NCBI GenBank assembly: GCA_009760855.2
Contig: WPIO01000308.1
Span: forward strand, 1-64,000
Length of the DNA stretch: 64,000 bases
DNA from: Cristatella mucedo
Taxonomy: Eukaryota > Bryozoa > Phylactolaemata > Cristatellidae
Direction: 5' to 3'
In this document: positions 9,246-19,600 of the stretch, piece by piece
Layout of the letters: every line of letters starts with the position of its first letter
Position numbering within the stretch: the first letter of the stretch is position 1
The notes under the pieces: model-generated
The model's input: only the letters and a program-made list of their open reading frames with translations
Told to the model about the DNA's origin: nothing
Databases searched by the model: none
Program-made: the position numbers and the translations under genes

Positions 9246-9734
9246 ATGGAAAATCAAGAAAAGAAATTTGTAGTCCTCCAAAATTGTGCAGTTGTTATCA
9301 CAAAAAGAAAGCCTGCACACATTCATGTTGAAGAAAAAATTTCAAAAGATTCAAAACCTTATCTTAGTGCGTGGATGTATATAACAGAAGAATCACTTCC
9401 TTATATTCAAAACATTGTAGATAGATCGAGTGAACAATTAGATTTCAAAGCATTTGATGCTAGTGCAAGGTCGAAAATTAGAATTAGATTTGATTTTGGA
9501 AAGAAACATAGTATTATGTTTGATGAGAATAATAAACAAATTAAAGTATCTAGTTCAGCAGATGTAATTAAAAAATTAGGAAATGATTTTTGTATAACTG
9601 GAATTCTTGATGGTAGCTATGTTTCAAAAGAGTATTATAATAATGAAGAAAAATTAAATATTAGATTAAAGATTGACCAAGTAAAAGTTTATAGTTCTCC
9701 AAAGAGATCAATGTTCAATCCAGCAGAGTTTTAA
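9246..9734 (+). CDS. Hypothetical protein, intact (possible nucleic-acid-binding beta protein)
   Basis: A 162-codon ORF with ATG 9246 directly after CTATATAGA. It is charged, with alternating strands (KIRIRFDFGKKHSIMFDE) and ends SSPKRSMFNPAEF. An OB-fold single-strand DNA-binding role would suit a virus with its own polymerase, but I see no diagnostic motif. The same-strand neighbours are the protease and, convergent, the PLA2 gene. Confidence 0.55.
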   Translation: MENQEKKFVVLQNCAVVITKRKPAHIHVEEKISKDSKPYLSAWMYITEESLPYIQNIVDRSSEQLDFKAFDASARSKIRIRFDFGKKHSIMFDENNKQIKVSSSADVIKKLGNDFCITGILDGSYVSKEYYNNEEKLNIRLKIDQVKVYSSPKRSMFNPAEF

Positions 9735-9784
9735 AAATATAAATATAAATAAAAATATAAAATAGTTTTGTAAGTTAAATTTTT

Positions 9785-10553
9785 TTAGATCTTTTTCCGA
9801 GTGATATCAAGCATTTTATCAACTATTCCACGAGCATAATTTTTTATCTTATTTAGACTAGCAGGATTACTTATTTTATCTTTTAGAAAACCAGTAGCGA
9901 ATGAATCGTTTAGAGCTCCGCCAAGGCCTAAGCCTAATTTGCTTTTTGCTGCCATGATGGCTGCTACAGTCTTAGCATCTTTACGGACGTAATTTGGTTG
10001 TCTTGGATCAAGTGCAATTCTAGCAGCAGATTCAGCTAATACTAAGTCTGACAAGTTTCTTATTTCTGTTCTTTTAGGTTCAGTCATTGATCCAGTTTCG
10101 GTGTATAGACTATCGTGGACTAAAGCACCTCGATCTAGATCATTCACGCCTGTATGGCCTTCACTCATTCTCTGAGTAAACTTGGTTCCCGGACCAGCAT
10201 ATGAGTAACGATTTGTTCCATTGGATGAACCACCCGGAACAAATTCAGATTTTACTCTTGAAGGTAGTTTTAGGTGCATTTCGCGGTTTCCAGTTAGTTT
10301 GTTTATGAAGTCCACAATGCCCGAGCCAAGTCTTCTATTATGCTTAAGTTGTTTAAGACTTAGATTCAATTGCATGCCAGTGTTTTTAGATTTGCATTTT
10401 TCAATTTTGTTTAGTTGCGTTTTTGTTACAAAGATTGGAATTGAACCTGATAGGTCTTCTTTTTTTTAACCTGATAGAAATAGGTTTATCTGACTTATGT
10501 ATCAAGTTTACTTGATGTTCTGATAGGTTTAGTTTTGCCTCACGGTATTCCAT
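9785..10553 (-). pseudogene. PLA2-domain virion protein, one frame change
   Basis: ATG 10553 follows ATTATAGAA. The first frame ends at about 10401; a second frame, entered at an A-run near 10460, continues through 10375 to 9785. Residues counted from 10375 show the calcium loop YAGPGT (59-64) and the catalytic HDSLY (87-91), with LDRGAL before it, as in parvovirus-type viral phospholipase A2 domains, which act on host membranes during entry. The Gly/Leu/Ala-rich C-terminus is probably structural. The domain is complete; the gene is broken upstream of it. Confidence 0.75.
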
Positions 10554-10608
10554 TTCTATAATAAAATAAATTTTATTTAAAGACAAATAAAACTATTATA
10601 TACTAAAA

Positions 10609-11168
10609 ATGAATAGTAATGAGGTTTCTGTTTTTAGAGATAGAGTTTTAGAATTGCTTCATATGAACCAGATACTGGGAAAATCTTTTGGAAGGTGGGT
10701 AGAAGAGGTATTGTTAGAGCAGGCGCAGAAGCCGGAACAGTAAATAACACTGGTTATTTAAGAATAAAAATTGATGGGAGACACTAACAAACGCTTAGAT
10801 TGATCTGGTTGATAGTAGCAGGTAAAATGCCAGTACAGGGAATAGACCATAAAGATAATAATAGGCAAAATAATTGTTTTAGAAATTTGCGAGAGGCATC
10901 TTTTTCAGAAAATCAAAGAAATAAAGTAATACGTAAAGACAACACTTCTGGCTTTGTTGGAGTTAGTTTTAACAAAGCAAGTAATAAATGGCAATCTTGT
11001 ATGTGTATAGAAAGACAAAGATATCACTTGGGTCTATTTGACAATCCTGTAGCTGCAGCTGAAGTGCGTGACCTTGCTGCAATACGCCTTCATTTGCAAT
11101 TCGCTAGACTCAATTTTACTTATAGTTTAACTGAAGATTACAAAATAGTTAAATATACAGACTTTTAA
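10609..11168 (+). pseudogene. HNH endonuclease with AP2-type DNA-binding domain, broken
   Basis: A start at 10609 follows TTATATACTAAAA. After a frame change near 10665 the frame has a GYLRIKIDGR block, a TAA at 10787, then VQGIDHKDNNRQNN (HNH core, about 10835) and a C-terminal AP2-like repeat with SGFVGVSFNKASNKW and YHLGLFD. This matches phage/virus homing endonucleases of the HNH-AP2 kind, which cut at specific sites and spread themselves. It lies in a convergent position with the next gene (4-base overlap). Confidence 0.75.
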
Positions 11169-12249
11169 TTTCGGCATCTCTTTTTCAAATCATCTCTTAG
11201 TTTTAGTACTTCTCTATGTATTTCTTCTTGCGATTTACCTTGTGCATATAGATTAGCTAGTAGCATTGCGCTCTCTGCTTGATAATTACAAGTCTTTTTT
11301 CCTCCAACTGTACTACTTTCTACTTTTTTTATATCTTCTTTTAACTTATCTGAATAACTTACTCCTGATACCTCTACTAACTGTTTACCAGTTTTCAAAT
11401 AATCTAATCTGTTTTTCACCTCCGAGTTTTGCACTTTGTCACTCAAATCAATATCAATGTTTCTATCAAGTAATTCTGTCATATTTTTTATATCCACAAT
11501 TGCATTCTTTAGTCTTTCACTTTGTAAACTCAAAGCGCTCATTCGTTCCTCATGGGTGTTCATCGGTGGTGCCTTAGCTATATACATTGTACTGTCAATA
11601 ATTTTCTTAATCAATCCAGCAACTGATACTGCTATTGAAACACCTAAACCAACAGCTCCAATAACAGAAGCTATATTTGCTATGATTGCTGGAATTGCAG
11701 GCAGAAATTCTCATGATCTTAATTCAAGAAAGTCCTTTTTCCACGCAAGAGGATCTAGTTGAGCAGCATTCCAATTAACTTCTTCTCCAAATGTATCTGA
11801 AAGAATCTTACAAGGATATAAGTACCAAACAGAGTTAGCTCTTTCTGCTTCTAGCAAAATCTCGTTTATGTAAAAGCCAACCTCTAAAGAAGCGACCATT
11901 TTTGACAGTCCTTCTTTTTTTTTCTGCAATTGTTTTCCAAAAGACATTACCATATTTTCCAGAAGAAATCTCATCAACGATTTCTTTTATAAATAAACCA
12001 AGATCTACAATTCCTGTTATTCCTGATAGAAATCCTCCAAGTGCTTTTGTAGCAGTTCCAATTACTTTAAATGACTGCAAAACTTTTGGAACAATAGTTG
12101 CAATCTTATTTGATGCTTGTAAACTCAGTTTCATTGCAATCTTAGGAGCTACTTTTATAATTGCTTTTGATCCTAGTTCTGTTGCTGTTGTCGTTCCTGA
12201 TAATAATTCTTTTGTTGTATCTAAGCCAGATTTTAATTTTTCATATAAT
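11165..12249 (-). pseudogene. Large hydrophobic/coiled hypothetical protein, several frame changes
   Basis: Pieces in successive frames make up about 360 residues: an N-terminal Ala/Lys-rich part (from about 12249), a hydrophobic GGFLSGITGIVDLGLFIKE stretch, a segment with VWYLYPCKILSDTFGEEVN, a Gly/Val/Ala membrane-type segment at about 11690-11620, and a helical C-terminus with a GGKKTCNY motif ending at 11165. Frame changes occur near 12240, 11930 and 11715. Probably a membrane-associated virion protein; no family recognised. It is divergent from the first fibre gene. Confidence 0.45.
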
Positions 12250-12269
12250 ATATATATATATATATAAGA

Positions 12270-13128
12270 ATGGATAATATTAGTAAGATTAATGGTAATA
12301 TTTTTAGTGATCTTGATGCTAATAGAAATAGCATTACAAATCTTGGTTTTCCAGTAAATGATGGAGATGCAATAAGATTAGATTATGCTCTTAATTCAAA
12401 CTTCTTTAATACTGTTGCAACTAATGCTTCAGGAGAAATAGCTTCTGTTTCTAATTTATCTGATTTACTTCCAAAGAATAGTGCTAAAATTCTATCTCAG
12501 TTAAACTGTAAAAAAATCACTTGTATATCTGGAAGATCTGCTGATGGAACTGACTATCAAGATTCTAGGCCTTACAAAGTAATAAACTATGGTTTACTAA
12601 AAAGTATGTCTCAAGTTTTAAATGGCAACTCTAATAGTAATCTTGATCTAGGATCAAACAGAATTACCTCTTTGAAAAATTCAGATGTTGTAACAAAACA
12701 ATCTGTTGATTCTTATAAATGTTCTACTTTGTATTTAAGGCTTTCTGGTTTTACAAGTGCTTCAACTATTGCTCCGTTAAACATATTTAATATTAATGTA
12801 AATGGAACAGGAACAGAAAGTTCTACATTAAAAGCAACTCCTGCGGACATTGCAGTTTTTAATCAGCAAGGAAGTGTAATCGGCTATGCAACACCTTATA
12901 AAACATTTGTTGCTGGACCAGTAACAAACTTTCAAACAGTATCTAGCATACTCTGGTGTTCTAATACAACTGGAGTGTTTTTAGAGTTAACTAGTGATAA
13001 CACTTATGGTGTATCTGGTACTCTCCTTTAAGTAATAAATATTGATGGATCATGCACTTATATGATAGATAATCTAACAGTTGCTAATAATATTACATAT
13101 ATTGATTTTATTATTACTATTGTATAGA
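12270..13128 (+). pseudogene. Fibre-like protein 1, in-frame stop near the end
   Basis: ATG 12270 follows a TATATATATAAGA stretch. The N-terminus (SKINGNIFSDLDANRNSITN) closely matches the minus-strand fibre at 1.8-2.5 kb, with a PVNDGDAI repeat and a later LDLGSNRITSLKNSDVV unit; the C-terminal half is unrelated to other copies. A TAA at 13029-13031 is followed by 32 open codons in the same frame to TAG 13126-13128, so the stop may be a nonsense change or the true end. The TAG is part of the next gene's TATAGA start element. Confidence 0.6.
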
Positions 13129-14009
13129 ATGTCGCTCGGTTATCGTAAAAAAGGATCTAGTCAAAAAAATTATATTCGTAAAACTGGAGATATAATGAAT
13201 GGAACGTTAAATATGAATCAAAACCTAATAAAAAATCTTGGAGATCCTGTTGATTCTACAGATGCTGTAAACAGAAAGTATATCGATACAAACTTTGTTA
13301 AAAAAGTATCTAGAGGAACAACTGCTGATGGTGATATTGACATGAATAATCATAGACTGATAGATCTTGCAAATCCTGTTAATCCAAGTTATGCAGCTAC
13401 AGAAGATTATGCAGATAAAAAAATATCAAAAACTGGTGGATATATTAATGGTACATTATATGTTAATCAATTAGTTGTTAATACTAACAATGCTCGTCCA
13501 GGTGAGTATGATATTGTCAATCATAAATATGTTTATGATAATTTTGTTAGTTTAAGTGGTGGAACTATTAATGGATCTTTAAACATAGGTAACTATCCAA
13601 TTATAATAAGAAATGATTTTGTAAATCCTAATGATGGTGTAAATCTTGATTACTTACAAAGAGCAAATGGAAATGTTGCAATTGAAAAATTTAAAGGAAT
13701 TATGGATGGATCGCTAACTACACAAATATATGGAAAAACATTTAATGGTAGATGGATTACTGATATTAGAAATATTACAGTTCCTAATGGTATATTTATT
13801 CTTGCAGTAACATATAGTGAAAATCCTTCAACACTTCATTAAAAGTACTTATGCCTATACCATCAACACTAACAATACAGAATGATCAGTTGTATGGCGG
13901 TTATATTTTAGATTCTAATAAAAAGATAGTTGTCAGTTTTACTTTGATATGTGAATCAGGATGGTTAGATAAAGATATATATATTAATATTTATATAGCA
14001 GTATTATAA
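13129..14009 (+). pseudogene. Fibre-like protein 2, one frame change near the 3' end
   Basis: ATG 13129 (MSLGYRKKG) is chosen because it directly follows TTGTATAGA; the ORF itself opens at 13081. It has at least four repeat units, for example LIKNLGDPVDSTDAVNRKY and LIDLANPVNPSYAATEDY, and GGxINGxL turns. The first frame ends at 13842, and another frame from about 13850 continues to TAA 14007-14009, which overlaps the ATG of the next fibre (TAATG). The C-terminal knob differs from the other fibres. Confidence 0.65.
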
Positions 14010-15042
14010 TGCTAAGCAGAAGTAATTTACAGATGACTGGAACGCTGAATATGAGTGAAAATAGAATATTAAATATTGGAAGTAATATAGATCCATTGGA
14101 AGTTGTTGGAAAATTGTTTGCTGATGATAACTATGTAAGAAAAGATTCAGATAAGCTTATAAAAGGAAACATATCTGCAAACTCAAAAAAATATGTTTAT
14201 ATAGCAAATCCAATTAATGGAAATGTATTTCAACTAAAGAATATCTCGATCAAAAAGCAGGTGCTGAAGATACTATCACTGGAACATTAACTGCAGATGC
14301 AGTTATAAGTAATATACTTCCTAACACTTATACAATGTTTGGCCTTGCAGTGTTTTACCTAAAGAAAATACCTAATCGGAAGCCTATGGAAGGAAGATTA
14401 TATGTTGATAGTATAACTAATCTTTCTAGTGGTGATAAATTATCTTTATCTAAATTATCTGACATACCAGCAAGAAAAAAACTAAACTATTCAAAAATAA
14501 AATTAAAAATAAAGGATCTTTATGATGTTGCTAGAGGTTTGCGTGGACAAAGTTTTACAATTTCTGACAACTTCCTACTGAGAACTACTTCGATAGAAAC
14601 AAGCGATAGATCAATTATAATAAAAGATGTTAATTTGACTAGAGTAAATTATTCAAATGTTAAAATAGATTTCATTATATCTTCTACAAATAACAAATCT
14701 TTTATAATTAGTAAATATTATCAAAAACTTTACTCGCCAAATTTCTTAGTTTCTACTTTTCTTAATATTACATATCACGGAATTGAAGATGACTATATAT
14801 TATTATTAAGTGATTATATAAAAATGTATTATTATACTAATTCTTATTTTGCTGGTCTTAATTTATTTATAACTGTTGAGTTTCCTGTTTTAAATTATGT
14901 TAGCAGTCTTGTAACTCCAAGTGATTTAGATGTTATTGAGATTGATTTAATTGGTGGTATAGATTTCTCGGAGCTGAATTCAATTAATACTACAAATATT
15001 CCAGATAATGAAATTATTGGTAACCAATTATTTCCAAATTAG
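14009..15042 (+). pseudogene. Fibre-like protein 3, one frame change
   Basis: Starts at ATG 14009, overlapping the previous stop by one base, with TATTATA before it. The first frame (to 14290) has LQMTGTLNMSENRILNIGSN and a degenerate repeat; the second (about 14230 to 15042) encodes a long beta-rich, Ser/Asn/Tyr-rich C-terminal domain of about 230 residues with IEIDLIGGIDFSELN near its end. It forms a tandem array with fibres 1 and 2. The 3' end overlaps the convergent gene at 15028. Confidence 0.6.
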
Positions 15043-15392
15043 ACTTTCTTTAATAAACTCTGTTGGTACACTAAATTCTTTTCCTGTTAATTGTTTTGTT
15101 GACTCTATTTTTTTAGAGTATGCATCTGATTTAAGACTATTTATTTTATCTATTTTCAAATCTTTAAGAAACTCTGAAAAAATTGACCCATCTCTAACTT
15201 TTGTAAATATATATGCCACTTCTTTTTCTGAATGATTGCTCTTAAAGCTGCGTATTCTAAAACTAATTTTAATGCTTCTAATAGTGTACTTCTAATATCT
15301 TCAATTCTTCCCATTGGATATGAGCAAATTTTTATAGTCTGTTGACCTTGTGCTACTGTTAGACAATCTTCACTTCTAGTTACTACATTCAT
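15028..15392 (-). pseudogene. Small hypothetical protein, one frame change
   Basis: ATG 15392 follows TTATATAGAA. About 50 codons (MNVVTRSEDCLTVAQ...) are read to a short A-run near 15230, where a second frame (FTKVRDGSIFSEFLKDL...) takes over to 15028. The total would be about 120 residues, helical and charged. No family recognised. Confidence 0.45.
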
Positions 15393-15411
15393 TTCTATAT
15401 AAATAAGTTAA

Positions 15412-15927
15412 TTATAAAGTATCAGAGACTGGGGCATTCGGATCTGTAACTGGGGCAGCTGGAGCAGCAAGAGCAGCGAGTGTTGCCTTTTGTCTGGCAC
15501 TAGTTCCATCAGAGATATCAGGTAGAATTGCATAACATTCATGTTTAACAATTCCAGAGATATCTGGTTTAATTCCTGCAACGCCTGATATAACTGTTGA
15601 AAGTGCTGGCAGCTGGCTAGCAATCCATGTAGTATAACTAGAGATTTCTCCAGGTGTATCAAGAAGAGTATCAACTTTTGATCTAACTGTTGCTTCAAGA
15701 TCAGTTGTTATACTTGCCATTCCAGAATCGATTACCTTTTGTGCTTCAATGTCGCACTCATCAATATAAAACTTTTTAACAGATGTATCTGTCATAATTG
15801 AGATATCTGAGTCGAGTGTCTGTTGATCATTAGCAGCCATTCTAGACTTTACAAGGTAATCAACATATGCTTTCAGCAGAGTTGCAGATGTAGCAAGATT
15901 GGGATCAGATACTTCTGTTGTCGACAT
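15412..15927 (-). CDS. Hypothetical helical protein, intact
   Basis: 171 codons from ATG 15927, which follows CGTATAGGAAA. Ser/Thr/Ala/Asp-rich with a C-terminal AAPAAPVTDPNAP proline-alanine tail. It could be an assembly or scaffold protein by composition, but nothing diagnostic is visible. First of a run of small minus-strand genes leading to the polymerase. Confidence 0.5.
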   Translation of the reverse strand: MSTTEVSDPNLATSATLLKAYVDYLVKSRMAANDQQTLDSDISIMTDTSVKKFYIDECDIEAQKVIDSGMASITTDLEATVRSKVDTLLDTPGEISSYTTWIASQLPALSTVISGVAGIKPDISGIVKHECYAILPDISDGTSARQKATLAALAAPAAPVTDPNAPVSDTL

Positions 15928-15959
15928 TTTCCTATACGATTATAAAAAAATATACAAAA

Positions 15960-16226
15960 TTAATTAATCTGAACACATTGTTTAGTTTTTGATTTCTTTT
16001 CTGCTTCTACTAGCATTTCATTTATTTTACTTCTACATTCCATTAGTTTATCACAGGTATCACAAATCTCAACTAGAATACTAATATACGAGCTATCTAA
16101 ATCTGGAATAAATTTTTCAAGTGAATGCTTGACAATTCTTTGATCAACTTTCTTTAATTTTTGTAGACAAATTTTAAGAGCCATATCTCTTGACTGTTCA
16201 CAACTAAGAATTCTTGAAACATCCAT
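15960..16226 (-). CDS. Small helical hypothetical protein, intact
   Basis: 88 codons from ATG 16226, which follows TTATATAGA. Lys/Glu-rich with several cysteines (CEQSRD, CLQK, CDTCDK, CRSK). No family recognised; the start element supports it as a gene. Confidence 0.5.
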   Translation of the reverse strand: MDVSRILSCEQSRDMALKICLQKLKKVDQRIVKHSLEKFIPDLDSSYISILVEICDTCDKLMECRSKINEMLVEAEKKSKTKQCVQIN

Positions 16227-16246
16227 TCTATATAAATATAAATTTT

Positions 16247-16438
16247 TTATAGTTCATCTTCTTCATTTACGTAATTTACTTCTTCCTCAAAACAGAATGC
16301 GTGTTCATAGCCTTCATCGGAATCGTATTCACTGCTACTATCTGAATATTCTGACTCATCTTCTGGTTCGTAATCTGGGTCATCAGACTCGTATTCAGTT
16401 TCTTCAACTTTTTCGTTTTCAATTTCAACTTTTTCCAT
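16247..16438 (-). CDS. Small very acidic protein, intact
   Basis: 63 codons from ATG 16438, which follows ATTATAGAA. Over a third of the residues are Glu or Asp, with repeated SDDPDYEPEDESEYSDS-like runs. Small acidic proteins of viruses may act as histone or basic-protein mimics or activators; this one has no recognisable domain. Confidence 0.5.
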   Translation of the reverse strand: MEKVEIENEKVEETEYESDDPDYEPEDESEYSDSSSEYDSDEGYEHAFCFEEEVNYVNEEDEL

Positions 16439-16462
16439 TTCTATAATAATGAATTTAATTGT

Positions 16463-16630
16463 TTAATATAAATTTATTCCTGCCATCTCAAAAATTAACT
16501 CTTCTTCTGCTCTATCATACTCCATTTTTATTTGTAATTCATGTAACTCTTTTGTTGTTTCTCGAATATCCTGTTCGACTTTTACTTATGCTTCAGGTTC
16601 AATGATTTCTTCACTCTTTCGTTTTGGCAT
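16463..16630 (-). pseudogene. Small charged ORF with one internal stop
   Basis: From ATG 16630 (after ATTATAG) the frame reads MPKRKSEEIIEPEA, a TAA, then about 40 open codons of Glu/Lys-rich helix to TAA 16463-16465. Its start overlaps the polymerase end by about 20 bases. The start element and continuing open frame suggest a real small gene with a nonsense change. Confidence 0.4.
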
Positions 16631-19600
16631 CTATAATAATAGCACCAATATTGCAAGTATTACAACGTCCTGGATTTAGATTGTTACTCAATGCATCAGC
16701 AATTCTATAGTGACCATAAGCATAACTGCAGATTCCACAGTCTAACCAGTATCGTTTTGAATCGAAAGCTAATAGTGCTTTTTTTGTTTGTGTTATAGTA
16801 TAAATATGATGATTTCTTGTTAGAAATCTCGATTGATTGCGATAAGCATCTTTGCCAGTCTCAAGACATCCTAAATAATCTGAATGCGATAAGTATTTCT
16901 TTACAACATCCTTTTTTGTACCTTTAGCTTTCTTTGCTGAAGACTTTACTTCTATACCATTATTTGTTGAAACTGCTATTTGCATAGAATATAATTTTGG
17001 TCTTAAGAAAACTCCCTCATCTAGTACAACAGAATTCTCTATCATAATTCCATTTTTATCTCTAATGAAATCTTTTGTTTCTGAGTCAATTGTGTATTTC
17101 TCTGAGATCTCATCTTTAAATTTTCCTTTAAAGCTTCCCTTTGTTTTCTTTCATCATTTTCTCAAATCCTTCTAATTTTCACACTTCCTGATTTTTTGGA
17201 TAGCCAGATAGATGTAAATTCTATATAGTTCTCTAAGTCCTTATAAACATCCTCTGTATTTATCTTCATGACTAAAGAATCAGTATCAGTATATGCAAGC
17301 GTTAGCGCATCTCCATAATTATCTTTCATTGTATTATAATAAAAGTCTTGCATTACTAATTTTGATATCTCAGGAATAGCAAAGCCTAAGTAAATAGGTT
17401 TGTTACGATAGATTTCAGGTTTTGTCGTTTCTATTCCAACAAGATCCGTGTTGAAAAGTCTTCTATCTTTAAATCTTGCACTCATAACTCTTTTATTTGA
17501 TGATTCAACATCCTTGTCAAACTTTAAATCAAATAACTCAATGTTTACTCTTTCTCTTACATTTTCCATTGTCTTTCCAAAGAATGCATTAATTTTTAAC
17601 TTATAATATTCTTTTTCAAAATCGTCTTTTGCATCTTTTCTTCTCTCAATGTTATTTTTAATGTATCCACTCAACCAATTGCTTTGTGAAAAACTCATTA
17701 TTCTATGTATCTTTGTTAATATATAGCCTCTTTCTAAGGCAAACTATAAACTTCTATAGTGGATTATGTACTTTTCTCTTGGTTTAAGATCAAGAATCAA
17801 CTTCTCAACTTTGCTTTCATGATCATCTTTAGCTAAAGTTTTATTTTGATAAGATGAATACTCATCTTTTGCATCCTCTCTCTTAATAGGTAAAGGAGGG
17901 TAATCAGAATAAACACCATGTAAATCTTTCGGGCAGTGCATTTCCACCTCAAAAGCATAGCCAGTATTTGAATTTTCTTTTATTCCTAGTATTTTTTTGT
18001 TTGTAAATTATTTAATCTGCTTCTCATCTAAAAACTTAAAATTACTTGTTGGTAGGAATTGAGTCATCGCTGTTGCATAAAGTGAATTTGCATCAACATA
18101 TAGTAGCCAACTCTTCTTTTTTGTGCTATCATAATTATATGCCATTTGATTGTTCGCCTTAACATGTCTGCAAGATGCTTGCGTTATACCTCCTCTGATT
18201 GCGCTCTCAAAGGAATTAAAGTCTTCAAAGTTTGATAATAGATCTAATCTAACTTTTGAAAATCTTAAACCTGCACATCAAGTTAAACCAAGAGCAGTAA
18301 AGAAGTTAGCAGGATCCAGACCATCAATTCTTTTTGATAGATGTCTAAAATGTTGAAAAACATCGGCTAGTTGAAAAACATCCATTGTGAGATAAATATC
18401 ACTATATTTTTCTAAAGTATCTTCAGTGAGTGGGTCAATCTTCTTCATTAATTTCCACACTTCTTTCGCTCTATCATAATACTTTTGTCCAATGATGCTG
18501 TCGTTCAATGTACTAAATATATAAATATAGCTATAAAATATATAAATATAACTATAAAAACATTGTATATGTGGTAAACTTTTATCTTCTAGCTTCGAGA
18601 AAGAATCAAGATATTCATAGGGAAAAACTCCCTTTGCAGATAATAATTCAAATTCTTTATCGCTAAGCATAGAGAACTCTCCTCTAGTATATGTTAAAGG
18701 TTTCTTTGACTTAACAACAGTATTAACTAAATCTGACTGTCCTTTATTCATCAACTGTAGTGAATCTCTAAAACTAAGAGCTCCAATTTCAATGTTTATA
18801 TATTTTTCCATATTATTTGCAATTACGCTTTTTTTTAAGTTTTTTGGCCATGAAACTCTTGTACCAACAAGTGTGAATCATGTCCTTTTAGATTATGTGT
18901 AAATAAAGGAAGCTTAAACTTATCTGGATTAATACTAACATTAAGATTACACTCGTTGTGTGAGGCACCTCGATATTGGCCAGTAAGATGACAGTGATCT
19001 AGAACTTTATCATCTTTTAGTTCTAAATTGCAAATATAACAGACAGTTGCTGAATTGTATTCTTTTTTCTCTTCACTAGTCATAGTCTCGTAATTATATT
19101 TCTTATACTTAGGAAGAATCTCTCTCAACTCTTTTTTGATTGAATCTACTTTTTCTAATAGATTTTTTACTAACTCTCTTACATTATTTGGTCCCTTTAG
19201 TAACTTAAAACTTCTTTTTTCTCCTTTGTAGTCTATAATTGTATAGGTGCTTGAATATGGAATGTGCTTTTGAAAAGAACCTTTAGGAATACTACTATCT
19301 GCCTTATCAGTTTTTCTTAAATCACTAAGCAAACATTCAAAGTCTGCATAAGCAACGAATGGACAACATAATGTTTTTGAATATTCCTTAAAGTAACACT
19401 TTTCTCCTTCCTCAGGCTTTTTTATTCTAGACCTGCCATCATTTCCTTTCTTACATGCATCAATATGTTGTGCAAGTTTATCTTGAGAATAAAATCTGCA
19501 GATGCATCTCTTACAAGTTAGTTGAGTGCCAAATCCCTTTGAGCTTCTGCAAAGTCCATTAAAATTCTTAATAATTACATAATGAGAGACTGTCTTATCT

